64,000 nucleotides of DNA from Mercurialis annua (GCF_937616625.2 NC_065573.1:4355001-4419000); one strand, 5' to 3'. Positions 1 to 14,536 are shown, counted from the first letter of the stretch. The notes: generated from the sequence alone by a model not told the origin. Translations and numbers: made by a program.

Positions 1-926
1 AGTACTCTCCATCCGACGATTACTATTCACCACAACAGTAAAATCCTTGTGCGTCTCAGTCAGAAGACTCACAAGCTTAGCGCCTAAACCTTTCACGTAC
101 CTGTCGTTCACCCTCTGCTCTTCAGTCTGCAGATCCGGGGAAAAGCGACTCAGCCTCACCAACTCAGTCGTATACTCATGTACCGACCTATCTCCCCTTT
201 TAAAACTAGAAATCTGTCACGGTGACCCTCTGTCACTGAAAAAGGCAAGTAGAAATCTCTGAATCTAGTCATAAACTCTGCCCAAGAAATAGTAGCCATA
301 TCAACACGAATTTCCCTACGAAACCAGTCATTTGCAGGACCCTTCAAGGACATCTCCACTAGCATAACTGTTTGCCTCTCAAAAGCCTGCAATCTCTGAG
401 CATCTCGCTTAACCTCTTCTAGAAAGTCTAGGGCATCACCGTCGCCCGCAAACTCAGTCTGTTTCAGCATCGAATAAGCCAACACCAAATCCCTGTCGGT
501 CATTCCGGCACCGCCGACCGCAACACCACCAGCTTGTGGTACCTGCTGCGGAACAATCTGTCCCAGCATAGCATACTGGTTCTGCATGGCAATCTGTTCC
601 GCCTGCAGTTGCACTTGATTATTTTGGAGTACAGTGATCCCAGCCAGAAAAGTAGTAAAGTCGAACGGATCCATAGGAGCTTGTGGTACACCTGGTGCCT
701 GAATGCCTGCACCACCACGTCCTCTACCTCTGCCTCCCGCGGCCTGACCTCTGCCAGCCCGTCCTCTACCGGCCTGACCTCTGCCAGCTCGGCCTTGGCC
801 AGCCTGACCTGCGCTTGCGCGTCCTCTACCAGCTTGAACTTCAGGTTCATGCTTATCTACCTCAATCGACATGGCATCATCAGCCTCAGCATTAGCCTGA
901 GCTGCAGCACGCCCACGAGTATTCAT
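1..926 (-). pseudogene. gag: gypsy gag, frameshifted and cut by the window edge
   Basis: The frame opens with ATG at 924-926. Residues 1-30 are acidic; residues 32-74 are an Arg/Gly/Ala-rich tract of near-decapeptide repeats (RAGRGQAGRG). Residues about 160-235 are the retrotransposon gag domain (DALDFLEE, LKGPANDWFR, FRDFYLPFSV), which packages element RNA into cytoplasmic particles. After VLK at about residue 243 (positions 195-206, a run of T and C on the plus strand) the frame shifts; the expected gag continuation (GDRSV, VNDRYV, RRMEST) is read in another frame down to base 1. This looks like a one-base change in a homopolymer. The product would be truncated at 256 residues. Zinc knuckle and pol are outside the window. 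Confidence 0.85.
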
Positions 927-1266
927 TCCTAAGAATGAAACAACAACCTTTTACAAAGCCACAAGGCAACACCCGAAGTATAACTTAAATAAAGTACAAA
1001 AGCTAACGATCCACCCAAAGTAATAACGATAAATAATCCAAATAAAGCATAAAATTTCCAAAGTAAAACATCCATAACTCATAAGACCGACACAAAACAC
1101 TCATAAAGGTGAAGGTAAATTTTTTTAAAACAAATGATGATATTTTAGAAGACAAGACTTAAATCCTAATTCCGCAGTAGATCCTATGACACAATAACAA
1201 CATTTAACATGCCTTAAAGCGATAAGCACCTAACATGCAAAAATTTGGCCTTAGTTCGAAACTAAA
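927..1266 (-). other. gypsy element untranslated leader
   Basis: This A-rich stretch lies between the primer site and the gag start. No convincing frame is seen. Parts of it (about 1140-1220) resemble the leader of the second gypsy element (about 63545-63615), sharing words such as CCGCAGTAG and GACACAA. Confidence 0.7.
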
Positions 1267-1278
1267 GCTCTGATACCA
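1267..1278 (-). other. primer binding site, initiator Met-tRNA
   Basis: On the minus strand this reads TGGTATCAGAGC, the classic plant primer site complementary to the 3' end of initiator tRNA-Met. Four bases separate it from the LTR edge at 1283. It fixes the element's orientation. Confidence 0.93.
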
Positions 1279-1282
1279 ACTT

Positions 1283-2690
1283 TGTCACGACCCAATTTCA
1301 TGGATCACGAACGGCGCTAGGTTATGGGTATGGTTGTACCAAAACCCGTAGCAAGCCTCGCGGATAACATACATTCAATATAAACCTGCACGAAAACCAA
1401 TGCTCAGGGGGCAACCGAGACTTCAACCTAAGTCTAACAACTTATATAACAATTCTAATATAATTACTTTATAGTAATTCGAAACTAAGAAAACATGCCT
1501 CATATATAAATAAACCAATGTAACATGCCAAGGTACAATAATATAAAAGTCGTACCACTACAATTAACCAAAGTAATATAATAGAGACAACTAGTTCTAC
1601 TGCAGTCTAAGAAGTAAAACAGTTGACTAGTCTAATAACATAAAAAGACCTCTGAGGAATCAAAAGATCATAGATGAACAACGCTCTCAATATCACAGGC
1701 CTTGAAAAATTGGGAAAACAACGTGGTCAGATATACTGAGATCAGTTCATAATGCTATTTACATTTATTAAGTTTAAAACCTTTAAAACAAATCCTTTTA
1801 TACTAATATATATTTGATTATGGAAAACAGTATTGAAATGAAATCCCAAAGTATTATCCAAAGTAGATGGGAACAAATCCTCATCGATACCCAAAGTAGG
1901 CCAGATATTGGTCAGCCAATCCTAAAGTACTTACTGGTGCACGCAGTCTCGATACAAGCCTATCGAGTAGCTCGTTTCAATCCAGATCCATAATCCTTAA
2001 AACAGGTCATAAACATTTGATATGCTAAAATAATGTGCAGTACTTAATAAAGCAGTAAATAACAATATAAACTCACTGCTTGCTTATCCACGTGAATCTT
2101 AGTAAACAACTAACCCTGCGTAGACTCTGAAGCACGAGCACTCGACGGGTTTATAGATCCAAAATCAGCCTACAATCAATCCATACGATAGCTAATGAAT
2201 TTACAATTGATAGGACTGATAAACAATGGATTAAACCTTAAGGAGAGGATTAAAAATACTTACAATTGATTAAAATAGGCTTAGGAATGATAGAGAATGA
2301 CTAAGGGAAGTGCTACTGCCGTTTTAGGGTTATAGAGAAAGTGTAAAATCAGTTTAGGTCTGATTAGGTGAGTTTAAATAGAAATTAGCGAACTTAACAA
2401 GGCACGCGTCGCACCTGCTACACCTCCATCGCCCCCGTGATACATGAATCGCGCACGCGATTAAGGCATGTCACGCCCGCGAAATGCTACTACCTCCGAT
2501 GAAAAATTGAGATTTTGAATTTGAAATCGAAATCGTTTCAAACTCCGAGACTACTCTTGATACATCTTAAAACACTTATTAAAAGGTTTAGAACCTTCGA
2601 ATCACGATTCCTAGTGGTCGAACCACTCAAACGAACACAAGGTACCGTTTAGGCTTAGCGGAACAAGTCAGAAAAATACGGGGTGTTACA
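1283..2690 (-). repeat. gypsy element 5' LTR (1408 bp)
   Basis: The edges are set by TG..CA termini, by the primer site on the inner side and by the satellite starting at 2691 on the outer side. Plus-strand text near 1283-1360 contains CGGCGCTAGG and CCGTAGCAAGCCT, also present near 37131-37178 and, with small changes, near 55943-55985. This shows three related LTR families in the window. The partner LTR is not in the window. Confidence 0.85.
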
Positions 2691-5600
2691 CAAACGTTAC
2701 GAAGCAAATCCAAACGTTTCACCTTTTTAGTGATTTAAACCAAACATTTACAAATGTTACGAAACAAATCCAAGAGTTTCACCTTTTTAGCGATTTAAGC
2801 CAAACGTTTAAAAACATTACGAAACAAATCCAAACGTTTAACCTTTTTAGCGATATAAGCCAAACGTTTACAAACGTTACGAAACAAATCCAAACGTTTG
2901 ACCTTTTTAGCGATTTAAGCAAAATGTTTACAAACGTTACGAAAAAAAACCAAATGTTTCACCTTTTTAGCTATTTAAGCCGAACGTTTACAGACATTAC
3001 AAAACAAATCCAAACGTTTCACCTTTTTATCGATTTAAGCCAAATGTTTACAAACGCTACGAAACAAATCCAAGTGTTTCACCTTTTTAGCAATTTAAGT
3101 CAAACATTTACAAACGTTACAAAACGAATCCAAACGTTTCGCCTTTTTAGTGATTGAAGCCAAACGTTAACAAACGTTATGAAACAAATCCAAACGTTTC
3201 GAAACAAATCCAAACGTTTAAAACGTTACAAAAAAATCCAAACATTTCACAATTTTAGCAATTTAAGCCAAACATTTGCAAACATTACGAAACAAATCCA
3301 AGCGTTTCACCTTTTTAGCGATTAAGCCAAACGTTTACAAACGTTACGAAACAAATACAAACCAAACGTTTAAAAACGTTACGAAAACTTTACACCTTTT
3401 TAGCGATTTAAGTAAAACGTTTATAAACACTACGGAACAATAAGAAAAATTTCACATTTCTAACGATTTAAGCCAAACGTTTACAAACGTTACGAAACAA
3501 AACCAAACGTTTCACCTTTTTAGCGATATAAGCCAAACGTTTACAAACTTTCAAAACAAATCCAAACGTTTCCCTTTTTAGCGACTTAAGCCAAACGTTT
3601 ACAAACGTTACGAAACAAATCCAAACGTTTCACCTTTTTAGCAATTTAAGCCAAACCTTTACAAACGTTACGAAACAAATAAAAATGTTTCACCTTTATA
3701 GCGATTGAAGCCAAACGTTTACAAACATTACGAAACAAATCCAAACGTTTCATCTATTTAGGGATTTAAGCCAAACGTTTACAAACGTTACAAAGCAAAT
3801 CCAAGAGTTTCACTTTTTTAGCAATTTAAGCCAAACGCTTACAGACGTTATGAAAAGAAACCAAACGTTTCATATTTTTAGCGATTTAAGCCAAACGTTT
3901 ACAAACGTTACGATATAAATCCAAACGTTTCACCTTTTTAGCAATTTAAGCCAAACGTTTACAAACGTTACGAACCAAATCCAGACGTTTTACCTTTTTA
4001 CAGATTTAAGCCAAACATTTACAAACGTTACAAAACTAATCCAAATATTTAAAACGATATGAAACAAATCCAAACTTTTCACCTTTTTAGCAATTTAAGT
4101 CAAACGTTTACAAACGTTTGCGGAACAAAAACAAACATTTCACCTTTTTAGCAATTTAATCCAAACGTTTAAAACGTTACGAAACAAATCCAAGTGTTTC
4201 ACCTTTTTAGCAATTTAAGCAAAACGTTTACCAACGTTACGAAACAAATCCAAACGTTTAATCTTTTTAGCAATTTAAGCCAAATGTTTACAAACGTTAC
4301 GAACCAAATCCAAACGTTTTCCCATATTAGCGATTTAAGCCAAACGTTAACAAAAGTTACTAAACAAATCCAAGAGTTTCACCTTTTTAGCAATTTAAGT
4401 GAAACGTTTTCAAACGTTACGAAACAAACCCAAACGTTTGCAAATGTTACGAATCAAATCCATGCATTTCACCTTTTTAGCAATTTAAGCCAAACGATTA
4501 TTAACGTTACGAAACAAATCCAAACGGTTCCCCATTTTAGCGATGTAAGCTAAACGTTTAAAATGTTAAGAAAAGAATCCAAATGTTTCCCCTTTTTATC
4601 AATTTTAGCCAAACGTTTACAAACGTTATGAAACAAATCCAAACGTTTCACCTTTTTAGAAATTTAAGCCAAACGTTTGCAAACATTACGAAACAAATCC
4701 AAGCGTTACACCTTTTTAGCAATTTAAGCCAAACGTTTACAAACGTTATGAAACAAAACCAAGTGTTTCACATTTTTAGCAATTTAAACCAAACGTTTGA
4801 CAACATTATGAAACAAATCCAAACGTTTCACCTTTTTAGCGATTGAAGCCAAATGTTTAGAAACTTTACGAAACAAAGCCAAACTTTTACAGACGTTACG
4901 AACCAAATTCAAGCGTTTCACCTTTTTTGCAATTTAAGCAAAACGTTTACAAACGTAACAAAATAAATCCAAACGTTTCCCCATTTTAGCAATTTAAGCC
5001 AAACATTTAAAACGGTACAAAAAGAATCCAAACGTTTCCCCTTTTTAGCAATTTAAGCCAAACATTTACAAACGCTACGAAAGAAAACCAAACGTTTCAC
5101 CTTTTTAGCAATTTAAGCCAAACGTTTACAAACATTACGAAACAAATCCAAGCGTTTCACCTTTTTAGCAGTTTATGCCAAACGTTTACAAACGTTATGA
5201 AACAAATCCAAGCGTTTCACATGTTTAACAATTAAGCCAAACATTTACAAACGTTACGAAACAAATCCAAACGTTTCGCCTTTTTAGCGATTGAAGCCAA
5301 ACGTTTACAAACGTTACGAAACAAATCGAAACGTTTCACCTTTTTAGCAATTTAAGCCAAACGTTTGCAAATACTACGAACCAAATCCAAACGTTTCACC
5401 TTTTTAGTAATTTAAGGCAACGTCTACAAATTTTTAGTGATTGAAGCAAAACGTTTACAAACGTTACGAAACAAATCCAAACGTTTCACCTTTTTTAGCG
5501 AGTTAAGCCAAACGTTTACAAACTTTACAAATCAAATCCAAACATTTCCACATTTTATTGATCTATGCCAAACGTTTAGAAACGTTACGGAACAAATTTA

Positions 5601-5928
5601 AATGTTTCAGCTTTTTAGCGATTTAAGCCAAACGTTTACAAACGTTATGAAACAAATCCAAACGTTTCCCCATTTTAGCCATTTAAGCCAAACGTTTACA
5701 AACGTCATGAAACAAATCCAAACGTTTAACCTTTTTACTGATTTAAACCAAACTTTTACAAACGTTAAGAAACAAAACCAAACGTATAAAACGTTATGAA
5801 ACAAATCCAAACGTTTCACCTTTTTACCGATTGAAGCTAAATGTGTACAAACGTTATGAAACAAAACCAAACGTTTAAAACGTTACGAAAAAAATCCAAA
5901 CGTTTCACCTTTTTAGCGATTGAAGCCA

Positions 5929-6010
5929 AACGTTTACAAACGTTACGAAACAAAGCCAAACGTTTACAAACGTTACAAAACAAAGCCAAACGTTTACAAA
6001 CATTACGAAA
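5929..6010 (+). repeat. 30-bp half-monomers in the satellite
   Basis: Here AAACGTTTACAAACGTTAC is followed by GAAACAAAGCC and directly by the next AAACGTTT, giving consecutive 30-bp units. The CACCTTTTTAGCGATTTAAG half is missing. Recombination between the third AAACGTTT of one monomer and the first of the next would remove exactly this 30 bp. Confidence 0.8.
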
Positions 6011-9000
6011 CAAATCTAAGCGTTTCACCTTTTTAGCAATTTAAGCCAAACGTTTACAAACATTATGAAACAAATCCAAACGTTTCCCCATTTTAGCGAT
6101 TTAAGCCAAACGTTTAAAACGTTACAAAAAAATCCAAATGTTTCCCCTTTTTTGCAAATTAAGCCAAACGTTTATAAACGCTACGAAACAAATCCAAACG
6201 TTTCCCCTTTTTAGAAATTTACGCCAAACGTTTACAAACATTACGAAACAAATCCTAGCGTTTCACCTTTATCGCAATTTAAGACAAACGTTTACAAACG
6301 TTATGAAACAAATCCAAGCGTTTCACATTATTAGAAATTTAAGCCAAACGTTTACAAACATTACAAAACAAATCCAAACGTTTCACCTTTTTAGCGATTG
6401 AAGCCAAACATTTACAAACGTTACGAAACAAAGTGAAACGTATACAAATGTTACGAAACAAATTCAAGCGTTTCACCTTTTTAGCAATTTAAGCCAAACG
6501 TTTACAAAAGTTACGAAACAAATCCAAACGTTTCACCTTTTTAGTGGTTTAAGCCAATGTCTACAAATTTATAGTGATTAAGGGCAAACGTTTACAAACG
6601 CTACGACACAAATCCAAACATTTTGCCTTTTTAGCGATTTAAGCCAAACGTTTACAAACGTCACGAAACAAATCCAAACGTTTCCCCATTTTAGCGATTT
6701 ATGCCAAACGTTTAGAAACGTTACGAAACAAATTTAAACGTTTCCCTTTTTTAGTGATTTAAGGAAGATGTTTACAAACGTGATGAACCAAATCCAAACG
6801 TTTCTCCATTTTAGCCATTTAAGCCAAACATTTAAAAACGTTACGAAACAAATCCAAACGTTTCACCTTTTTACCGATTTAAGCCAAACGTTTACAAACG
6901 TTACCAAACGTTTCACCTTTTTAGCTATTTAAGCGAAACGTCTACAAACGTTACGAAACAAATCGAAACGTTTCACCTTTTTAGCGATTTAAGCCATATG
7001 TTTACAAACATTACGAACCAAATCCAAATGTTTCACCTTTTTAGCGATTTAAGCCAAACGTTTACAAATGTTACGAAACAAAACCAAACGTTTAAAAATT
7101 TACGAAACAAATCCAAACGTTTACAAATGTTACGAAACAAAACCAAACGTTTAAAAATTTACGAAACAAATCCAAACGTTTCTCATTTTTTAGCGATTTA
7201 AGCAAAACGTTTACAAACGTTACGAAACAAAACCAAGCGTTTCACCTTTTTAGCAATTTAAGCCAAACGTTTACAAATGTTACGAAAAATTCCAAGCGTT
7301 TCACCTTTGTAGCAATTTAAGCATAACGTTTACAAACCTTACGAAACAAATCCAAGCGTTTCACCTTTTTAGCAATTTAAGCCAAACATTTACAAAAATT
7401 ATGGAAAAAATAAAAATGCTTCATCTTTATTGCGATTTAAGCGAAACGTTTACGAAGGTTATGAAACAAATCCAAATGTTTCACCTTTTTAGCAATTTAT
7501 TCTAAACGTTTACAAACGTTACGAATCAAATCCAAGCGTTTCACCTTTTTAGAAATTTATGCCAAACGTTACAAAACAAATCCAAACGTTTCACCTATTT
7601 AGTGATTGAAGCCAAATGTTTACAAATGTTACGAAATAAATCCAAATGTTTTGAAAAAAATAACAACGTTTAAAACGTTACGAAGGAAATTCAAACGTTT
7701 CACCTTTTTAGCGATTTAAGCCAAACGTTTACAAACGTTACGAAACAAAGCCAAACGTTTACAAACATTACGAAATAAATCCAAACGTTTCGCCTTTATA
7801 GCAATTTAAGCCAAACGTTTACAAACGTTACAATACAAAACCAAATGTTTAACCTTTTAAGCAATTTAAGCCAAACGCTTACAATTGTTACGAAACAAAT
7901 CCAAGTGTTTCACCTTTTTAGCAATTTAAGCCAAATGTTTACTAACGTTACGGAACAAAACAAAACATTTCACATTTTTAGCGATTTAAGCTAAACGTTT
8001 ACAAACGTTACAAAACAAATCCAAACGTTTCACCTTTTTAGCAATTGAACCCAAACCTTTGCAAAGGTTACGAAACAAATCCAAACTTTTCACCCTTTTA
8101 GCGATTCAAACCAAACGTTTACAAACATTACGAAACAAAACCAAACGTTTCACCATTTTTGCGATTTAAGCCAAACGTTTGCAAACGTTACGAAACAAAA
8201 CAAAACGTGTAAAACGTTACGAAACAAACGTTTCGAAACAAATCAAAACATTAACAAGCATTACGAAAAAAAACCAAACGTTTCACCTTTTTAGCGATTT
8301 AAGCTAAACGTTTACAAACGGTACAAAACAAAACCAAAAGTTTCACCATTTTAGCGATTGAAGCGAAACGTTTAAAAACGTTAGGAAACAAAGCCAAACG
8401 TATAAAAACATTACGAAACAAATCCAAGTGTTTTGACCTTTTTAGCAATTTGAGCCAAACCTTTACAAACGTTATGAAACAAATCCAAACGTTTCCCCAT
8501 TTTAGCAATTTAAGGCAAACGTTTAAAACGTTAGAAAACGAATCCAAACGTTTCCCCTTTTTAGCAATTTAAGCCAAACGTTTATAAACGCTACGAAACA
8601 AATCCAAGCGTTTCACCGTTTTAGCAATTTAAACCAAACATTTAAAAACATTACGAAACAACTCCAAGCGTTTCACCTTTATAGAATTTTAAGCCAAACG
8701 TTTACAAATATTAAGAAACAAATCCAAGAGTTTCACATTTTTAGCAATTTAAGCCAAACGTTTACAAACATTACAAAACAAATCCAAACGTTTCATCTTT
8801 TTAGCGATTGAAGCCAAACATTTACAAACGTTACGAAACAAAGCCAAACGTTTACAAACGTTACGAAACAAATCCAAGTGTTTCACCTTTTTAGCAATTT
8901 AAGCCAAACGTTTACAAAAGTAACGAAACAAATCCAAACGTTTCAACTTTTTAGTGATTTAAGCCAACGTCTACAAATTTTTAGTGATTGATGCCAAACG

Positions 9001-12000
9001 TTTAAAAACGCTACAAAAAGAATCCAAACATTTTGCCTTTTTAGGGATTTAAGTCAAACGTTTACAAACGTTACGAAACAAATCCAAACGTTTCCCCATT
9101 TTAGCGATTTATGCCAAACGTTTAGAAACGTTACAAAAAAAATTTAAACGTTTCCCTTTTTGACCGATTTAAGCCTAACGTTACAAACGTGATGAACCAA
9201 ATCCAAAAGTTTCCCCATTTTAGCCTTTTAAGCCAAACATTTACAAACGTTACGAAACAAATCCAAACGTTTCACCTTTTTACCGATTTAAGCTAAACGT
9301 TTACAGACGTTATCAAAAAATCCAAACGTTTTACCTTTGTAGCGATTTCAGCCAAACGTCTACAAACGTTACGAAACAAATAGAAACGTTTCACCTTTTT
9401 TTAGCGATTTAAGCCAAACGTTTACAAACATTACGAAACAAATCCAAACGTTTCACCTTTTTAGCGATTTAAGTCAAACGTTTACAAATGTTACGAAACA
9501 AAACCAAACGTTCAAAACTTTACGAAACAAATCCAAACATTTCTCATTGTTTATAAATTTAAGCGAACGTTTACAAACATTACGAAACAAAACCAAACGT
9601 TTCGCCTTTTTAGCAATTTAAGCCAAACGTTTACAAACCTTACGAAAAAATCCAAGCATTTCACCTTTTTAGCAATTTAAGCCGAACGTTTACAAACGTT
9701 ACCAAACAAATCCAAGTGTTTCACCTTTTTAGCAATTTAAGCCAAACGTTACGAAACAAAACCAAACGTTTCACCTTTTTAGCAAATTAAGCGAAACATT
9801 TACAAACGTTACGGAAAAAATAAAAATGTTTCATCTTTTTAGCGAGTTAAGCCAAACGTTTACGAAGGTTATGAAACAAATCCAAATGTTTCACCTTTTT
9901 AGCAATTTAAGCCAAACATTTACAATCGTTACGAATCAAATCCAATCGTTTCACCTTTTTAGAAATTTAAGCCAAACGTTTACAAACGATTACGAAATAA
10001 ATCCAAACGTTTCACCTATTTAGTGATTGAAGCCAAACGTTTACAAATGTTGCGAAACAAATCAAAACGTTTCGAAACAAATCTTAACGTTTAAAACATT
10101 ACGAAGCAAATTCAAACGTTTCACCTTTTTACCGATTTAAGCCAAACGTTTACAAACGTTACGAAACAAAGCCAAACGTTTACAAACGTTAGGAAACAAA
10201 TCCTAGCGTTTCACCCTTTTAGTAATTTAAGCCAAACGTTTACAAACATTACGGAACAAAACAAAACGTTTCACATTTTTAGCGATTTAAGCCTAACGTT
10301 TACAAACGCTACAAAACAAATCCAAACGTTTCACCTTTTTAGCGATTGAACCCAAACGTTTACAAACGCTGCGAAACAATTCCAAACATTTCACCTTTTT
10401 AGCGATTTAAACTAATAGTTTACAAACATTACGAAAAAAAACCAAACGTTTCACCATTTTCGCGATTTAAGCCAAACGTTTACAAACGTTATGAAACAAA
10501 ACTGAACGTTTAAATCGTTACGAAACAAATCAAAACGTTGAAAAACGTTACTAAACAAAACCAAACGTTTCACCTTTTTAGCGATTTAATCCAAACGTTT
10601 ACAAACGTTACGAAACAAATCCAAGCGTTTCACCTTTTTAGCGATTTAAGCCAAACGTTTACAAACGTTACGAAACAAAACCAAACGTTTCACCTTTTTA
10701 GAGATTTAAAACTAACGTTTAAGACGTTACAAAACAAAACCAAACGTTTCCCCATTTTAGCGATTTAAGGCAACCGTTTATAAACGTTACGAAACAAAAC
10801 CAAACGTTTTTAAACATTACGAAACAAATCCAAACGTTTCATATTTTTAGTGATTTAAGGCAAACGTTTACAAACATTACGAAACAAATCCAAACGTTTC
10901 ACCTTTTTAGATATTGAAGTCAAACGTTTACAAAGGTTACGAAACAAATCTAAACGTTTCCAAAAAAAATCCAAACGTTTAAAATGTGACGAAACAAATC
11001 CAATTGTTTCGCCTTTTTAGCGATTTAAGCCGAACTTTTACAAAGGTTACGAAACAAAACCAAACGTTTCACCTTTTTAGCGATTTAAGCCAAACGTTTA
11101 CAAACGTTAGGAAACAAATTATAACGTTTCACCTTTTTAGCGATTTAAGCCAAACATTTACAAACGTTACGAAACAAATCCAGACTTTCCCCATTTTAGC
11201 GATTTAAGCCAAACGTTTGATACGTTAAGAAAAGAATCCAAACGTTTCCCCTTTTTAGCAATTTAAGCCAAACGTTTATAAACATTACGAAACAAATCCA
11301 AACGTTTCGCCTTTTAAGCAATTTAAGCCAAACGTTTATAAACCTTACGAAACAAATCCAAGTGTTTCACCTTTATAGCAATTTAAGCCAAATGTTTACA
11401 AATGATATGAAACAAATCAAAGCGTTTCACATTTTTAGCAATTTAAGCCAAACTTTGACAAGCATTACAAAACAAATCCAAACGTTTCACCTTTTTAGCG
11501 ATTGAAGCCAAACGTTTACAAAAGTTATGAAACAAATCCAAAAGTTTCACCCTTTTAGTGATTTAAGCCAACGTCTACAAAGTTATAGTGATTAAAGCCA
11601 AACGTTTACAAACGCTACGAAACAAATCCAAACGTTTCGCCTTTTTTAGCGATTTAAGCCAAACGTTTACAAACATTATGAAACAAATCCAAACGTTTCC
11701 CATTTTAGAGATTTATGCCAAAGGCTTAGAAACGTTTCGAAACAAATTCAAACGTTTCCCATTTTTAGCGATATAAGCCAAACGTTAACAAACATTATGA
11801 AACAAATCCAAACGTTTCCCCATTTTAGCGATTTAAGCCAGACGTTTACAAACGTGATGAAACAAATCCAAACATTTCCCCATTTTATCCATTTAAGCCA
11901 AACACTTACAAACGTTACGAAAGAAATCCAAACATTCCACCTTTTTACCGATTTAAGCCAAACATTTACAAACGTTACGAAACAAATCCAAACGTTTCAC

Positions 12001-14536
12001 CTTTTAAGCGATTTAAGCCAAACGTCCACAAACGTTACGAAACAAATCAAAACGTTTCCCCTTTTTAGCGATTTAAGCCAAACGTTTACAAACATTACGA
12101 AACAAATATAAACGTTTCACCTTTTTAGCGATTTAAGTCAAACGTTGACAAACATTGTGAAACAAAAACAAACGTTTAAAACTTCACGAAACAAATCCAA
12201 ACGTTTCTTATTTATTAGTGATTTAAGCAAAACACGTTACGAAACAAAACCAAGCGTTTCCCCTTTTTAGCAATTTAAGCCAAACGTTACGAAAAAATCC
12301 AAGCGTTTCACCTTTTTAGCAATTTAAGCCAAACATTTACAAACGTTATGCAAAAATCCAAGCGTTTCACCTTTTTATCAATTTAAGCCAAACATTACAA
12401 AACAAATCCAAACATTTCACCTTTTTAGCAATTTAAGCCAAACATTTACAAACGTTACGAAAAAATAAAAATGTTTCATCTTTTTAGCGATTTAAGCCAA
12501 ACGTTTACAAAAGGTTACAAAACAAATCCAAATGTTTCACCTTTTTAGCAATTTAAGCCAAACGTTTACAAACAATACAAAACAAATCCAAATGTTTCAC
12601 CTTTTTAGCAATTTAAGCCAAACGTTTAAAACGTTACGAAACAAATTCAAACGTTTCACTTTTTTAGCAATTTAAGCCAAACGTTTACAAACGTTACGAA
12701 ACAAAACAAAACGTTTACAAACGTTACGAAACAAATCCAAAAGCTTCGCCTTTATAGCAATTTAAGCCAAACGTTTACAAACGTTACAAAACAAAACCAA
12801 CTGTTTCACCTTTTAAGCGATTTAAGCCAAACTTTACGAAACAAAGCAAAACGTTTACAAACGTTGCCAAACAAATCCAAGCGTTTCACCTTTTTAGCAA
12901 TTTAAGCAAAACGTTTACTAACGTTACGGAACAAAACAAAATGTTTCACATTTTTAGCGATTTAAGCCAAACGTTTACAAACGCGACAAAATAAATCCAA
13001 ACGTTTCACCTTTTTAGCGATTGAACCCAAAAGTTTACAAACGCTACAAAATAAATCCAAACGTTTCACCTTTTTAGCGATTTAAACCAAACGTGTACAA
13101 ACATTACGAAACAAAACCAAACGTTTCACCATTTTCGCGATTTAAGCCAAACCTTTACAAACGTTACGAAATAAAACCGAAAGTTTAAAACGTTACAAAA
13201 CAAACGTTACGAAACAAATCAGAACGTTTACAAACGTTACGAAACAAAACCAAATGTTTCACCTTTTTAGCGATTTAAGCTAAACGTTTACAAACATTAC
13301 GAAACAAAACCAAACGTTTCACCTTTTTAGTGATTTAAGCCAATATAAACATTACGAAACAAAACCAAACGTTAAAAACGTTACGTAACAAACGTTACAA
13401 AACAAACATTACGAAACAAATCCAAACGTTTACAAACGTTAAGAAACAAAACCAAACGTCTCCCCTTTTTAGTGATTTAAGCCAAACGTTACGAAACAAA
13501 ACAAAATATTTCACCTTTTCTGCGATTTAAGACATACATTTACAAACGTTACGAAACAAATCCAAACGTTTAACCTTTTTACCGAATTAAGCCAAACGTT
13601 TAAAACATTACAAAAAAATTCCAATCGTTTCACCGTTTTACAGATTTAGGCCAAACGTTTACAAATGTTACGAAACAAATCCAAACATTTCACCTTTTTA
13701 ACGATTTAAGTCAAATGTTTACAAACATTACGAAACAAATCCATACCTTTCGCCTTTTAGCAATTTAAGCCAAACGTTTAAAAACATTTCGAAACAAATT
13801 CAAGTGTTAACCTTTTTAGTAATTTAAGCCAAACGTTTACAAACGTTACGAATCAAATCCAAGAGTTTCACCTTTTTAGCAATTTAAGGCAAACGTTTAC
13901 ATACGATACAAAACAAATCCAAACATTTCACCTTTTTAGCAATTTAAACCAAACGTTTACAAATGTTACGAAACAAATCCAAACATTTCACCTTATTAGG
14001 GATTTAAACAAAACGTTTACAAACGTTACGAAACAAAGCCAAACGATTCACCTTTTTAGCGATTGAAGCCAAACGTTTGCAAACGCAACGAAACAACTCA
14101 AAACGTTTCACCTTTTTGGCTATTCAAGCCAAACGCTTGCAAACGATACAAAACAAATCCAAACGTTTCCCCTTTTTAGCAATTTAAGCCAAACGTTTAC
14201 GAATGTTACGAAACAAAACCGAACGTTACGAAACAAATCCAAACGTTTCATATTTTAGCAATTTAAGCCAAACGTTACGAAATAAAACATAACGTTTCAC
14301 CTTTTTAGCGATTTAAGCCAAACGTTTACGAACGTTACGAAAAAAATCCAAGCATTTCTCCTTTTTAGAAATTTAAGCCAAACGTTTACAAACATTAGGA
14401 AACAAATCCAAATATTTCACCTTTTTAGTGATTTAAGCTAAACGTTTACAAACGCTACGCAACAAATCAAAATGTTTCACCTATTTAGCGATTTAAGCCA
14501 AACGTTTACAAACGTTACGAAAAAAATCCAAATGTT

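Larger units (their letters stand above)
1..2690 (-). mobile_element. Ty3/gypsy LTR retrotransposon, 5' part only (Tekay/Del-like)
   Basis: Read on the minus strand this is LTR, primer site, leader and gag; protease, RT and integrase would lie to the left of the window. The right LTR edge abuts the 60-bp satellite, so the element inserted into the array. The LTR starts TGTAACACCCC and ends GGGTCGTGACA, and the primer site matches initiator Met-tRNA, as in many plant chromoviruses. The gag resembles that of the second gypsy element at 55911-63623, but the LTRs differ in length (1408 against 2789 bp), so they are related families, not copies. Lineage is inferred from gag and LTR style only. Confidence 0.85.

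Noticed and set aside
47..262. 71-codon plus-strand frame at the window start
   Set aside because: It is antisense to the gag reading frame of the minus-strand gypsy element.
2924..12111. Many open frames of 60-120 codons with a FHLFSDLSQTFTNVTKQ pattern, and similar ones at 26-38 kb
   Set aside because: They follow the 60-bp satellite period, shift with each indel, and lack any start or regulatory context. They are explained by the repeat.
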